Below, piece by piece: positions 25,231-34,348 of a stretch of 64,000 nt of DNA. The DNA lies in the NCBI RefSeq assembly GCF_014837035.1, contig NZ_JACSPS010000001.1:118374-182373 (forward strand). Reading direction: 5' to 3'. Source of the stretch: Kaistella pullorum. GTDB taxonomy: Bacteria; Bacteroidota; Bacteroidia; Flavobacteriales; Weeksellaceae. The translations under genes and the position numbers were made by a program. How positions within the stretch are numbered: the first letter of the stretch is position 1; every line of letters begins with the position of its first letter. Under the pieces are notes generated by a model that ran no database searches, was not told the DNA's origin, and saw only the letters and a program-made list of their open reading frames with translations.

Positions 25231-26454
25231 TCATGGCGCCAGCCGCTCATACTCTTCCCTCAGCGCTTCCCACACCTTTTGCTGGCTGTATTTCTCTTCG
25301 ATTTCGGCGCGCAGGTTTTTCGTCAGTACACTGCGCAGATTGCTGTCGCGCACGATCTCATTCATCGCGGCAAGCAGTGAGTTTTCATCCTTGACCGGAA
25401 TTACGAGGCCATTCTGCCGGTTGTGTACGATTTCGTTGCTGCCGTTGATATCGGTTACAATGGCAGGGAGTTCCATCGCACCGGCCTGTAAGACGACGTT
25501 GGGGAAACCTTCACGGTAACTTGGGAATACAAACGCGTCGCTGATGGCCATATAGGGCCGTACATCATCCTGAAAACCGGTGGTAATGATATTCGGGTTC
25601 TTTTCGATCAGCGCCATCGTTTCCTTACGCAGCGGATTCAGATGCTGTTCCAGCGGTCCGACAAGGATTAACTTAGGTCGGATGTGCAGGCGCGGTTCGG
25701 CTTGAGAGGACAGGGCATCGTCCGGTTCAGATCCTTCTCCCGTGAGCGCCGGATCAGCAGTCAGCAGCTTTTCGAGCGCCCAGAAAGCTTTCACAAGTTC
25801 CCGAATTCCTTTGTCGCGCACCAGCCGGCCCACAAACAGAAAAACGAAATCCCCGGGTTTGATCTGAAGGGAATCGCGGAGCGTCTGTTTGGCTTCCGCG
25901 GTCACCGAGTCGGGTGAAAAATGGAGGGTATCGATGCCGTTAACGTTGCCGTTCGCGAGTACTTTAAGCGGTTTGGCTGTAACACGGAAGTTCTGCAGCT
26001 GATCTTTCACGCCCTGCCCTTCCGGGTAGATATGTGTAGCGTGCCAGCAGAGGACGCGGTCCATAGAAAGCAGTAAGTGGCGCATCGGACCCCGGCGGTA
26101 AGGAAAAATCAAGCCGGTAAATGTATGGATCCGTATGGGGACGCCGGCCCACTTTCCGGCGATCATGGAGAGCAGACCTGCTTTCGGGGTAATCGAATGG
26201 ATAATGTCGGGTTTTTCCTTTTTAAAGTAGCGGTAAAGCCGGATCAGCGAAACAAAGTCCCTGAAGATTGAAATTTTACGTTCAATACTGATCTCATGTA
26301 TTTTTACACCCTCGCGCTCCGCGACTTTATCCAAATCGAAGCCGGCGCCGGAAACGGCGGTAATATCACTGAAAGTCGCCAGAAACCGGAGCTGCCCGTT
26401 AAGCAGGATATTAAGGGACAACGGAATTGTGGCAATGCGGAAGATTTTCGTCAT
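25231..26454 (-). CDS. Glycosyltransferase, GT4-type (GT-B fold)
   Basis: 407 residues. The N-terminal domain (MTKIFRIATIPLSLNILLNG, then KPDIIHSITPKAGLLSMIAG) and the C-terminal donor site FVFLFVGRLVRDKGIRELVK and YREGFPNVVLQAGAMELPAI (E-x7-E motif) place it in GT4, close to PglA/WbnE-like retaining hexosyl- or HexNAc-transferases. A stretch of about 35 residues (about 228-262, DPALTGEGSEPDDALSSQAE) before the strand KLILVG is longer than usual in this family. It has no ATG-coupled neighbour and is bounded by repeats on both sides. Confidence 0.88.
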   Translation of the reverse strand: MTKIFRIATIPLSLNILLNGQLRFLATFSDITAVSGAGFDLDKVAEREGVKIHEISIERKISIFRDFVSLIRLYRYFKKEKPDIIHSITPKAGLLSMIAGKWAGVPIRIHTFTGLIFPYRRGPMRHLLLSMDRVLCWHATHIYPEGQGVKDQLQNFRVTAKPLKVLANGNVNGIDTLHFSPDSVTAEAKQTLRDSLQIKPGDFVFLFVGRLVRDKGIRELVKAFWALEKLLTADPALTGEGSEPDDALSSQAEPRLHIRPKLILVGPLEQHLNPLRKETMALIEKNPNIITTGFQDDVRPYMAISDAFVFPSYREGFPNVVLQAGAMELPAIVTDINGSNEIVHNRQNGLVIPVKDENSLLAAMNEIVRDSNLRSVLTKNLRAEIEEKYSQQKVWEALREEYERLAP

Positions 26455-27184
26455 GTTTGGAGTGCGCGCAGCACTTTGGCAAAATTAGGAAATTTAGTTT
26501 GTTTATTTAACTGTTTAAAATAATGGGTGATGCGTGTTGGATGTTGGGTGATGGGTGATGGATGATGGATGATGGATGTAGGATTTTGGATTATGGATTA
26601 TGGATTTTGGATTTTGAATTTTGGAGGTTGGGTTGGATATTGGATGTTGGAGGTTGAGGTTGGGTGATGAGTGTTGGATAACGGGTGATGGGTTCGTTAG
26701 TGCGGCTGTCTTCCCGACGCAGGAGGGATCTTTGATTTAGAGCTTCTTCACTTCGCTCCTGAACTTCGTTCGCAGACCTTCAGTCTGTGTTCTGAAACCG
26801 CAGCTTCGGCGTAGCCAATGATAAGGCTCCGTTTTATGAAGGCTGCCATCCTGACGGAGGAGGAATCTCTTTCTGAGAGTAATATAGGATTGTAAAGACT
26901 AGTCTAGACGAACGGTGAGATTGACTGCGTCGAACCACTACGGTGAGATTCTTCACTTCGCTTCGCTACATTCTGAAACCGTAGGTTCGGCGCAGCCAAT
27001 GACAAAACTCCATACCACCAGGTAGCATATGAAAACTAACAAAAGTCCGCTTGCCAACCCTACGCAGGAGGTATCTCTAATTCGACAATACGTAGATATA
27101 ACTTTACGTCCCTGCAGAGGAAGGAACAGTGTGTACTGTGATCTGCAGCAAATTTGCGGAAGGCATGGGCTTATCGGCAAATGC
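26455..27184. repeat. Repeat-filled gap, includes left copy of the inverted ~145-bp element
   Basis: 26521-26695 is a GGATGATGGATT/GGTGATGGGTTGG low-complexity stretch. 26708-26735, 26848-26866 and 27052-27076 carry the GGAGGGATCTC motif. 26755-26897 is an inverted, about 80-90% identical copy of 46061-46206; positions 26866-26897 match 46061-46092 in 31 of 32 bases. No gene is seen. Confidence 0.85.
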
Positions 27185-28081
27185 TTAAAGCTCTGTCGAG
27201 TTGAGCGTTTTTCGGTTTTTGTACAGAATCACCATCCACAGTGCAATTCCAAATGGAATTGCCAAAAGGGTTAACATTTTCTTTGGCGACTCAGCCAGGA
27301 AACTCGGGTTTTTTGAAAGCAGACTGCTGGACACATAGTGCACAGCCTCTACAAATCTGCGCTTCCGTGACTTTGAAAGCAGCATACCCTGCTTTCTGAT
27401 GAATGCAAATCCTTTGGGATTGTTATGATACTGCCGGAACATGTTCATTGAAGAACCGCCGGGCTGATAATCGACCAATACCAGGATTTCGTTCAGGGTC
27501 ACGAGTTCGTAATCCTGATCCGCCAGCAGGTACTTATATCCCAGACCGACGTATTTCTCACCTTCGAAAAGCGGATAAGGCGGGTACTGCTGCATCACTT
27601 CGGTACGGTAGACGAGTTTTTTGTCGCCCCGTCCCCCGCGCAGATAGAAATTTTCAAGGGTCGTGGTGTGGGTTGTAAAGGCGGTACCCAGCAGATTGCC
27701 ATGCAGATCTGCATCGAGTCCTACCAGTCCGACATAAAGATGTTTGTCCGTGACAGCGGACCATTTTTCGAGGATAAGCTGCACCGCATTATGCGGCATG
27801 AGGTCATCAGAATCAATGCAGGTGTTGAGTTCGGTCGTTATGTTCGCGTAGGCGGTATTGTGCGCGCCGTGCATGCCCTGGTTTTCCTGACGGATGTATT
27901 CTATCTCTACCCGATTTTCAGCCTTAAAACCCGCTACCACTTCTACTGTATTATCCACTGATCCGTCATCGATAATCAGCCACACAAAATCTTTGGAAGT
28001 CTGGTTTTTCAGGCTTTCATAGAGCCGCGGCAGCAGATGCGCGCGGTTGTAGGCGGGGGTAAAGATGGTTAGCGTTTGCAA
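27185..28081 (-). CDS. Glycosyltransferase family 2 (GT-A fold)
   Basis: 298 residues. TLTIFTPAYNRAHLLPRLYE starts the nucleotide-binding fold, WLIIDDGSVDNTVEVVAGF follows, and CIDSDDLMPHNAV near 93-105 has the metal-binding DxD. C-terminal hydrophobic segment LTLLAIPFGIALWMVILYK may anchor it to the membrane. The only start at the right place is TTG at 28079-28081 directly abutting the AACCTC array; no ATG is available. Likely adds one sugar to the lipid-linked repeat unit. Confidence 0.88.
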   Translation of the reverse strand: MQTLTIFTPAYNRAHLLPRLYESLKNQTSKDFVWLIIDDGSVDNTVEVVAGFKAENRVEIEYIRQENQGMHGAHNTAYANITTELNTCIDSDDLMPHNAVQLILEKWSAVTDKHLYVGLVGLDADLHGNLLGTAFTTHTTTLENFYLRGGRGDKKLVYRTEVMQQYPPYPLFEGEKYVGLGYKYLLADQDYELVTLNEILVLVDYQPGGSSMNMFRQYHNNPKGFAFIRKQGMLLSKSRKRRFVEAVHYVSSSLLSKNPSFLAESPKKMLTLLAIPFGIALWMVILYKNRKTLNSTEL

Positions 28082-28204
28082 GGTTGAGGTTGAGGTTGAG
28101 GTTCAGGTTGAGGTTAAGGTTAAGGTTAAGGTTAAGGTTGAGTGCTTTAGCTTCGCTGAAGAGGTCTTTCTCCGCCGTGGCAGATCAGGATGACAGGTAA
28201 GAGA
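28082..28204 (-). repeat. AACCTC/AACCTT array
   Basis: 28082-28142 consists of 6-nt GGTTGA/GGTTAA units (AACCTC/AACCTT on the coding strand) running up to the TTG start of the downstream glycosyltransferase; 28157-28195 carries a diverged copy of the GATCCCTCC dispersed repeat. Confidence 0.85.
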
Positions 28205-29326
28205 TCAGGTATGGTTTTCAAGCAGTTCAAGGTATTTATTTTGAAGTTGGATGGCGTTCTCTTTTATATCATAGCCTTTCACTTTAATGATTTCGGAGAC
28301 GTCTTTGCGTTCTGAAAAATCCAGTGCGGCAATTTTTTCGGCCCAGTTGGAGGCGCTTTCACCAAGGGAAACTATGGTGACATTTTGATTGACCAACACG
28401 GCTTCAGACGGAATACCGTCGGAGATCACACAGTGGATACCAGATGCCTGGGCTTCAACAAGTGAAACGGGTAAACCTTCATATAACGATGGGAACAAAA
28501 ACACATCCATGGCCTGGAGCAGACTCGGGATATCGTTTCGGCTTCCCAAAAGTGTCACGTGGTTTTCAAGCCCAAGCGTTTTGATCTGCGCCGTGATTTC
28601 AGGCAGCAGTTCACCCTCCCCGACAAGATAAAGGTGGAAATCGGGCTGTAAATGACGGAGCGCCGATACAATTTCAAGCAGAAACCGGTGATTTTTCTGT
28701 TTGTTGAACCTTCCGACATGGATAAGATTTAGCTGGTTCCCCTTTCCAAGGTTGTTCAGCACGCGCTCTGCAGTGGCAGGCTGGTATTTAAACTGTTCAG
28801 TATCTATGGCGTTGGGCATCAAAAAAGCACGTGAAGCGAGTTTTTTTCCAAACAGCCACTGCGCAGACTCTTTCCCACAGGTAAATGCATGGGTGATGCT
28901 GGCGCGCATCCGGCGTTTCCAGTATTCGCGGAAAATAAATTTAAGGTCATAATCGCGCAGGGCGGGTGCATTATGGGCATGGGCAATGATGACGGGGATG
29001 CCGCGTTTTTTGGCCTCTTCATAAATATAAACACCGAGTTCGGAATTCTGTCCGTGGATGATGTCATAGCCTGTATGTTCAGCAAAGAACTTCTTAACGG
29101 CTCCTTTATATGCATGTATTTTCAGCGGATGAATAGCTGGCAGGCGAAAGATCTGACCGCCGAGCTGACGGATTTCCGCTTCATAAGCGCCTTCTTCTGC
29201 GCGGTGCACCAGAAAATCAAAGTGAACTGCAGAACGGTCCAGGTGGCGGTAATAGTTCATGATATTGGTTTCCGCGCCGCCGCGGTTGAGAATGGTGAAA
29301 ACCTGAAGGACTCGGATTGGTTTCAT
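28205..29326 (-). CDS. Glycosyltransferase, GT4-type
   Basis: 373 residues from the ATG at 29326, which overlaps the preceding stop as ATGA. Frame is open further upstream, but MKPIRVLQVFTILNRGGAET is the usual start. Acceptor domain DIIHGQNSELGVYIYEEAKK, donor domain LNLIHVGRFNKQKNHRFLLE and LYEGLPVSLVEAQASGIHCV with the E-x7-E motif. Similar to EpsF/CapM-type enzymes in capsule clusters. Translational coupling to the GT2 gene at 29323-30363 suggests the two act in the same repeat unit. Confidence 0.9.
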   Translation of the reverse strand: MKPIRVLQVFTILNRGGAETNIMNYYRHLDRSAVHFDFLVHRAEEGAYEAEIRQLGGQIFRLPAIHPLKIHAYKGAVKKFFAEHTGYDIIHGQNSELGVYIYEEAKKRGIPVIIAHAHNAPALRDYDLKFIFREYWKRRMRASITHAFTCGKESAQWLFGKKLASRAFLMPNAIDTEQFKYQPATAERVLNNLGKGNQLNLIHVGRFNKQKNHRFLLEIVSALRHLQPDFHLYLVGEGELLPEITAQIKTLGLENHVTLLGSRNDIPSLLQAMDVFLFPSLYEGLPVSLVEAQASGIHCVISDGIPSEAVLVNQNVTIVSLGESASNWAEKIAALDFSERKDVSEIIKVKGYDIKENAIQLQNKYLELLENHT

Positions 29327-30363
29327 GTCGTACTTTTTCGGTTGGCCCATTTGTAAATCAGATCTGCCATGAGGGTCACTGCAACTGCGTTTCGTTGAGC
29401 GGCAAAATAATAAAATATTTTCCATACCATCGGTACATGCTTAAATTGGAAGTTTCCGAATGCACTAATGTAAAGCGGATGTTTCAAAATTTGGCTGATA
29501 ACCTGCGTCTTTTCCGTAAAAGATTTTCTGCTGTTCATTTCATTAAAAGCCAGATTTAACGTGGTCACAGCGATCCGGTTTTGCAACGCAGTGTAATACT
29601 CCGCCGACTTGTGATGTTGTTCAATGAACTCGCGAATCCATTCAAATTTATACAGCCATCTCTGGTACAGGTCGGGTTTATAGGAAGTGGTATAGGTCGC
29701 CTGCGGGGCCTTGCGGTAGTGATAATAAGGTTTATTAATAATCCGCACCGTGGAAGCGTTCTCCAGAACTTCGAGATTAAAAATGCCGTCTTCCCAGGTT
29801 CCAAAGTCTTTAAGGTCCCTGAAGCGTAAATCGGTGAGCAGCTCTCTTTTGTACAGTTTGCCCCAGCAGGTCATGAGGGCATCAAAAGAGGTGATGTCTT
29901 TCAGTTCAGGTCCGACCAGACCAACGATTCTTCTCTGGACATACAGGGCTGGAAAATTACCGCTCAGACCCAGATCTTTTGTGAGTTGCGTACTCCCGAA
30001 ATTGCGGTAATAGGAGAAAAAGATGACATCACCACCATTGTCCCCCAGCACTTTTTCAAAGGTATCGGTTTCGAGCCAGTCATCAGCATCCACAAAGGCG
30101 ATATAGTTTCCTGATGCAATCTTTAATCCCGCATTTCGCGCGGCTGCAATACCGGCGTTTTTCTGGGTAATGAGCTGCAGACGTGAATCTTTCTCAGCAT
30201 TTTCTTTTAATATTTGTAGCGTCGAATCTGTGGAGCCGTCATCGATGCAGATGATCTCCAGGGCAATATAGGTCTGGCACAGAATACTGTCCAGACACTG
30301 CTCAATATAGGGTTCCGCGTTGTAACATGGAATGATGATGGATATCTTATATGCAAACTCCAT
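29323..30363 (-). CDS. Glycosyltransferase family 2
   Basis: 346 residues. KISIIIPCYNAEPYIEQCLD, IICIDDGSTDSTLQILKENA and the DxD in YIAFVDADDWLETDTF are classic GT2 motifs. GTWEDGIFNLEVLENASTVR near 190 carries an acidic ED-type catalytic region as in hyaluronan/chondroitin-like GT2 enzymes. Ends in a 4-nt ATGA overlap with the following GT4 gene. Confidence 0.92.
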   Translation of the reverse strand: MEFAYKISIIIPCYNAEPYIEQCLDSILCQTYIALEIICIDDGSTDSTLQILKENAEKDSRLQLITQKNAGIAAARNAGLKIASGNYIAFVDADDWLETDTFEKVLGDNGGDVIFFSYYRNFGSTQLTKDLGLSGNFPALYVQRRIVGLVGPELKDITSFDALMTCWGKLYKRELLTDLRFRDLKDFGTWEDGIFNLEVLENASTVRIINKPYYHYRKAPQATYTTSYKPDLYQRWLYKFEWIREFIEQHHKSAEYYTALQNRIAVTTLNLAFNEMNSRKSFTEKTQVISQILKHPLYISAFGNFQFKHVPMVWKIFYYFAAQRNAVAVTLMADLIYKWANRKSTT

Positions 30364-30428
30364 GATAGTGACTTATTAAAAAATTTATGTTAGGTCCATT
30401 GAATCAATTTACTAAGCGAATTTATCTG

Positions 30429-31478
30429 CTAATTAAAAATAGAAGACAATAGCCGTTTCAACTTATATAGTAATTTAATCTTTTTGTATTCTGCAATAAT
30501 CTCCATGTACATACCGTCAATATCTCCTTTCGCTAATGCTAATTCAAAGCCCTGTAACTCTTGTGAGGCATAATAATTCTTTAAATCAACAAATTCCTCT
30601 GTAGCAATAACTTCTGCAATCTGCCTCTTGTGTACAACTGAAGGTTCATCACCCTTAAATTTAAGTAACATTTCTATAAAAGTCTTAAGGTAATTTTTTA
30701 ATTCAATCCGAGAAAATTTGTTTAAAGCGTCATTATGATACCTGACCGCAAACTCTTGTTTTTGTTTATACATTCTAAGTTGCGAAGGAATTAACTGACT
30801 ATTGAACTTTGAAGTCATTCCTCCATACCTATAATTATAAACCAGATCGGGTACTAAAACCGTTTTTTTACTTTCAGGAAAAACCTGGATATTGAACATT
30901 AAATCTTCGCCAAAATTATAACCATGTGTATTGATTGTACTGCGATTAATGAGTATTCTTCTGTAAAGTTTACCGCACATAGAAACCGGGAAGATATTGA
31001 CTCCAAAAAAATTGACATAATAGTTCCGCATGAAACTATCATAATCTAATATTAGGGGCTGCATGCAGAACTTTTTGCCCACCGTTTTAACCAAGCCAAA
31101 ACGGTCTAACACTCTAGTATGATGACCTACAACAATATCTGCTTCAGTTTTATTTGCATGTTGGAGTAAAATTCGCAATGCGTTGCGGGGAAGCCAATCG
31201 TCTGAATCCATAAAACATAGAAAAGTTCCAATTGCACTATTAATACCTGTAAGTCGTGCTGCTTCTACTCCTTCGTTTTTCTTTTTGTCAATGATGGTAA
31301 AACGTTTGTCGTGAGCAGCAAATTTTTTAATTATTTTAATGCTGTCATCCGTCGAGGCATCATTAACAATAATAATTTCGATTTCGTCAATTTTTTGCTC
31401 GATTACACTTTGTAAACATTTTTTTAAATACTTACCCGTATTATAAACGGGAATGATAATAGATATTTGCGGTTCCAT
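30429..31478 (-). CDS. Glycosyltransferase family 2
   Basis: 349 residues. ISIIIPVYNTGKYLKKCLQS, IIIVNDASTDDSIKIIKKF, FLCFMDSDDWLPRNALRILL (DxD) and GYNFGEDLMFNIQVFPESKK. More AT-rich than its 25-30 kb neighbours. Upstream lies a 280-nt gap holding the C-terminal fragment of a lost GT4 gene. No membrane segment; donor and acceptor unknown. Confidence 0.9.
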   Translation of the reverse strand: MEPQISIIIPVYNTGKYLKKCLQSVIEQKIDEIEIIIVNDASTDDSIKIIKKFAAHDKRFTIIDKKKNEGVEAARLTGINSAIGTFLCFMDSDDWLPRNALRILLQHANKTEADIVVGHHTRVLDRFGLVKTVGKKFCMQPLILDYDSFMRNYYVNFFGVNIFPVSMCGKLYRRILINRSTINTHGYNFGEDLMFNIQVFPESKKTVLVPDLVYNYRYGGMTSKFNSQLIPSQLRMYKQKQEFAVRYHNDALNKFSRIELKNYLKTFIEMLLKFKGDEPSVVHKRQIAEVIATEEFVDLKNYYASQELQGFELALAKGDIDGMYMEIIAEYKKIKLLYKLKRLLSSIFN

Positions 31479-31522
31479 ATGATTAGATTGTTAATTCAGA
31501 TAGGAAGAGTGGATCTAAGGAA

Positions 31523-31731
31523 TCAGTAGATGTGCGTGCCCTTGGGTTGCAATTCCGTGAATAGTTCTTCCCACTGATTAATTACGTTATCTGAATAAAA
31601 TCGATAACTATTTTTTTTTGCATTGCTGCCAATCAGTTTTCTCAATTCTTCATTCTCTATAAGTTGACATATTTTCTTGGAAACTCAGTAATATTACCAA
31701 CTGGTATAATATTTTGATTACGATTTTTAAA
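31523..31731 (-). pseudogene. C-terminal remnant of a GT4-type glycosyltransferase, frameshifted
   Basis: One minus-strand frame reads NRNQNIIPVGNITEF and then breaks; the next frame continues KICQLIENEELRKLIGSN and YSDNVINQWEELFTEL to a TGA at 31523. Together these are the last ~70 residues of a GT4 donor domain (…VPVG…KICxLIEDEELRKxMG…). A single-base loss near 31676-31684 separates the frames, and the upstream part is gone (in-frame TAA at 31732-31734). Confidence 0.8.
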
Positions 31732-31757
31732 TTAAAATGAGCAATTTATTTTAATCT

Positions 31758-32855
31758 TTATAAGCCTTTGAAAAACATTAAATAAGTAAACAGATAATAA
31801 ACTGCTATTACAACACCTATTACCCGGTATTGATTTGGAAACAGTTTATAGCGCAACAAAGGGTAGGCAATCACCGCCGCCATCAGAAACCAAGACAAAT
31901 AAGCGAAACGGTTGGAGAAATTGGCACGGATGACTAAGATCCAGAAGGCATTTGCGATCATGTAGGTTCCCCAGAGGTGAATGTAGAATTTATCGGTGAT
32001 GTTCTTTTTAAAAATGAAATACCAGCCTGCAAATACCGCAAATGAGGAATAAAACAGGAAATCCCAACGGAAACCGCTGTAGGCAAAAACATCATTGTTC
32101 ACATTGCCCTTGGTGAGGTAAGTTTCTGCCCTGGTATCACCGCCAAAACCAATGCCGCCAAACAGGTTTTCCCAGAAACCACCGCCAATCAGTGAAAGCG
32201 GGATGGCCGCGAGCCAGATATAATAATAGAGTTTAGGGTTTTTATACACACCGGCCACCACAAAGCCGGCTATCGGGATAATCAGTGAATTGTGGATCCC
32301 GACTGACAGTGCCATCAGCGCGTACATGAAGTACTTCCTGTCATAAAAGCACAGGGCCAGGATGAAAAGCGAAGTTCCTATGCCGTTGCGGATCCCGTTG
32401 GTACCGAAGGGCCAGAACATTAAGGAGCCTATAAAGATAAAAAAGATGTAGTACCAGTAGGAGCCGCAGTATTTTCGGGAAAAAATGTAACACGGAACCG
32501 TATAGAGCAAAGCACAGAGAAAGAAAAAGGAGCGGTCATTCATGATCTTCGCGCAGAAAATCATGAAATAGTTGAAGATGAGGTCACCTTTTACGTCTGC
32601 TTTCTCACCGCCCGTCAGCAGTTTATAGGATTTCGAGTAGGTCAGCATATCGCCGAATACCCAACTTACCGGCCGTGTACCCATATAGAGGATAATAAAC
32701 ACCAGCAGAAAAAAACCCATACCGCGCGCAAAGTTTTTGGTTCCCGCGTTGAATAACTCCGCACTATAGCCGTGAAGCCACGTGATCAACATCATGAAAA
32801 GCATCACGTGGTAGTAGATGCCGGTGTAGCTGCTTGTGGGGATCCAGTCGAACAA
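31758..32855 (-). CDS. EpsG-family polysaccharide polymerase (Wzy-like)
   Basis: 365 residues, about ten membrane helices. GFFLLVFIILYMGTRPVSWV, FGDMLTYSKSYKLL, GTNGIRNGIGTSLFILALCF and MALSVGIHNSLIIPIAGFVV match EpsG, including the conserved R-x-G and H-x-S region. Such proteins polymerise lipid-linked repeat units on the periplasmic side. The start is a TTG at 32853-32855 beside an AACCTC array; an internal Met at residue 18 is an alternative but would cut the first helix. Confidence 0.88.
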   Translation of the reverse strand: MFDWIPTSSYTGIYYHVMLFMMLITWLHGYSAELFNAGTKNFARGMGFFLLVFIILYMGTRPVSWVFGDMLTYSKSYKLLTGGEKADVKGDLIFNYFMIFCAKIMNDRSFFFLCALLYTVPCYIFSRKYCGSYWYYIFFIFIGSLMFWPFGTNGIRNGIGTSLFILALCFYDRKYFMYALMALSVGIHNSLIIPIAGFVVAGVYKNPKLYYYIWLAAIPLSLIGGGFWENLFGGIGFGGDTRAETYLTKGNVNNDVFAYSGFRWDFLFYSSFAVFAGWYFIFKKNITDKFYIHLWGTYMIANAFWILVIRANFSNRFAYLSWFLMAAVIAYPLLRYKLFPNQYRVIGVVIAVYYLFTYLMFFKGL

Positions 32856-32897
32856 TGGGTGAGGTTGAGGTTGAGGTTAAGGTTGAGGTTGAGGTAG
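32856..32897 (-). repeat. AACCTC array at a gene-gene junction
   Basis: GGTTGAGGTTGAGGTTAAGG units bridge the end of one gene and the TTG start of the EpsG gene. The array encodes the last codons (PQPQP and stop) of the upstream glycosyltransferase at 32877. Confidence 0.85.
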
Positions 32898-34016
32898 AGG
32901 GTTGCGCTCTGCGATAACTTGCGCAAAAAGCGTGCGCCACTGCTGCATTACTTTATCAATCGCAAACCGCTGCACGTTTTCGCGGCCTTTGGCACCCATT
33001 TTCTGTCTTAAATTTTCGTCGGTCATCAGCTGTTCTAATTTTTGTGTAAAAATATCCAAATTCTTATAAGGCACAACAATGCCGTCTTCGCCATCAGTGA
33101 TGATATGTCTCGGACCTGTCGGCGCGTCACACGAAATAACAGGTAAGCCGACCGAGAGTGCTTCCAGAAGGACCATTGGGAAGCATTCGGTCTCGGAGGT
33201 CATGGCGTAAATGCTGTAATTCTGCATTTCATGTTGAAGGCTCGGAGTGACTCCCATAAAGCGGATGTTTTTTTCCAGACCTAAACCGTCTATCTGCTCC
33301 TGTAATTTTCCGCGCGTTCCGACATAATCTTCGCCCCAGATATGCAACTCCCAGTCGGGAAACCGCGCATTCAGCCTGGAAAAAGCTTCGATAAGATCGG
33401 CGAAGTTTTTTACAGGTGAGATCCGACCTGCCGCAAGCATCTTCCTATTTTCAAGGCCTGCACGGACTTCTGTGATTTCCGCCGGATTGGGAATCACAGA
33501 AATGTGGTCTGAATGATAAAACGGCACCTCATCCGGGTTCAGGACCACGAGTTGCGTGTATTTTTTCTCAATCCATGTGGAAAGTTTATCCAACATTCTC
33601 GCTTTACCGCTGGAGGGTGACTGAAAACTAAAATAACGCGAAGCATGAAACTCTTTGATGACCGGCGTCTTGCTGCACACAAACGGCAGGAAATAGAAAT
33701 CCGGCCCGAAGCTGCAGCTGACGATCACCTCGGGCTGCATTTCTTTAATAATCTGCACGAGTACCCAAATGTGGGCCGGCATTTTCAAAAGGTTAATTGG
33801 ACTGAAGTAACTTTTGTTAATTTCATAATTCACGTGAAGATCCAGCAGCCTGATTTTAGGACTTAATGAATAGACAGGTGCCTGGCCCTGCTGTCGGTAA
33901 GTCAGCACGGTCACGTCATCGCCAGCGATATCCGCCAGATAATTGACCTTCTCCGTCAGCACTTTTTCGATGCCGCCATGAAGGTACAGCTGGTCGGTGA
34001 GGTAGAGGATTTTCAT
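32877..34016 (-). CDS. Glycosyltransferase, GT4-type
   Basis: 379 residues from the ATG at 34016 (MKILYLTDQLYLHGGIEKVL). The frame is open upstream to 34103 but without family sequence. Donor site: KMLAAGRISPVKNFADLIEA, FMGVTPSLQHEMQNYSIYAM and TECFPMVLLEALSVGLPVIS; end LRQKMGAKGRENVQRFAIDK. A likely paralogue of the gene at 34349-35431 (same start pattern and ITDGxDGxxV segment). Its last codons (PQPQP) come from a low-complexity array. Confidence 0.9.
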   Translation of the reverse strand: MKILYLTDQLYLHGGIEKVLTEKVNYLADIAGDDVTVLTYRQQGQAPVYSLSPKIRLLDLHVNYEINKSYFSPINLLKMPAHIWVLVQIIKEMQPEVIVSCSFGPDFYFLPFVCSKTPVIKEFHASRYFSFQSPSSGKARMLDKLSTWIEKKYTQLVVLNPDEVPFYHSDHISVIPNPAEITEVRAGLENRKMLAAGRISPVKNFADLIEAFSRLNARFPDWELHIWGEDYVGTRGKLQEQIDGLGLEKNIRFMGVTPSLQHEMQNYSIYAMTSETECFPMVLLEALSVGLPVISCDAPTGPRHIITDGEDGIVVPYKNLDIFTQKLEQLMTDENLRQKMGAKGRENVQRFAIDKVMQQWRTLFAQVIAERNPLPQPQP

Positions 34017-34020
34017 AGAT

Positions 34021-34348
34021 GCACAAAAGTAATGAATGACAGGGAATAATGCGCTTTCAATGAGCAGTTTGTGAGTTGTACGAGAGCGCTTCCAGCGGGG
34101 CAAAAATCACCGAGTAGCTTTTTTACACTATGAACCCTGCGTTTGTCACTCCGGAGGAGTCTTTTGCATGAACAGCACTGCATTGAGACGCTTCCAGCGT
34201 GACAAAGCGCAGCGGTTAAAATGCGGTACAGGTGAACATCCCGTTTGTCACTCCGGAGGAGTCTCCCGCAAGAAAACTCATTGCCAAGACCCTCTAACAT
34301 CACAGTAAACTTCCTAGTACTTGCTGTCTTTGAGCCACGGAAATGAAG
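34021..34348. repeat. Duplicated SR-type repeat, about 100-nt unit
   Basis: GTTTGTCACTCCGGAGGAGT occurs at 34141-34160 and 34243-34262, and CGCTTCCAGCG at 34087-34097 and 34189-34199, so a unit of about 102 nt is tandemly duplicated with divergence. No gene seen. Confidence 0.8.
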
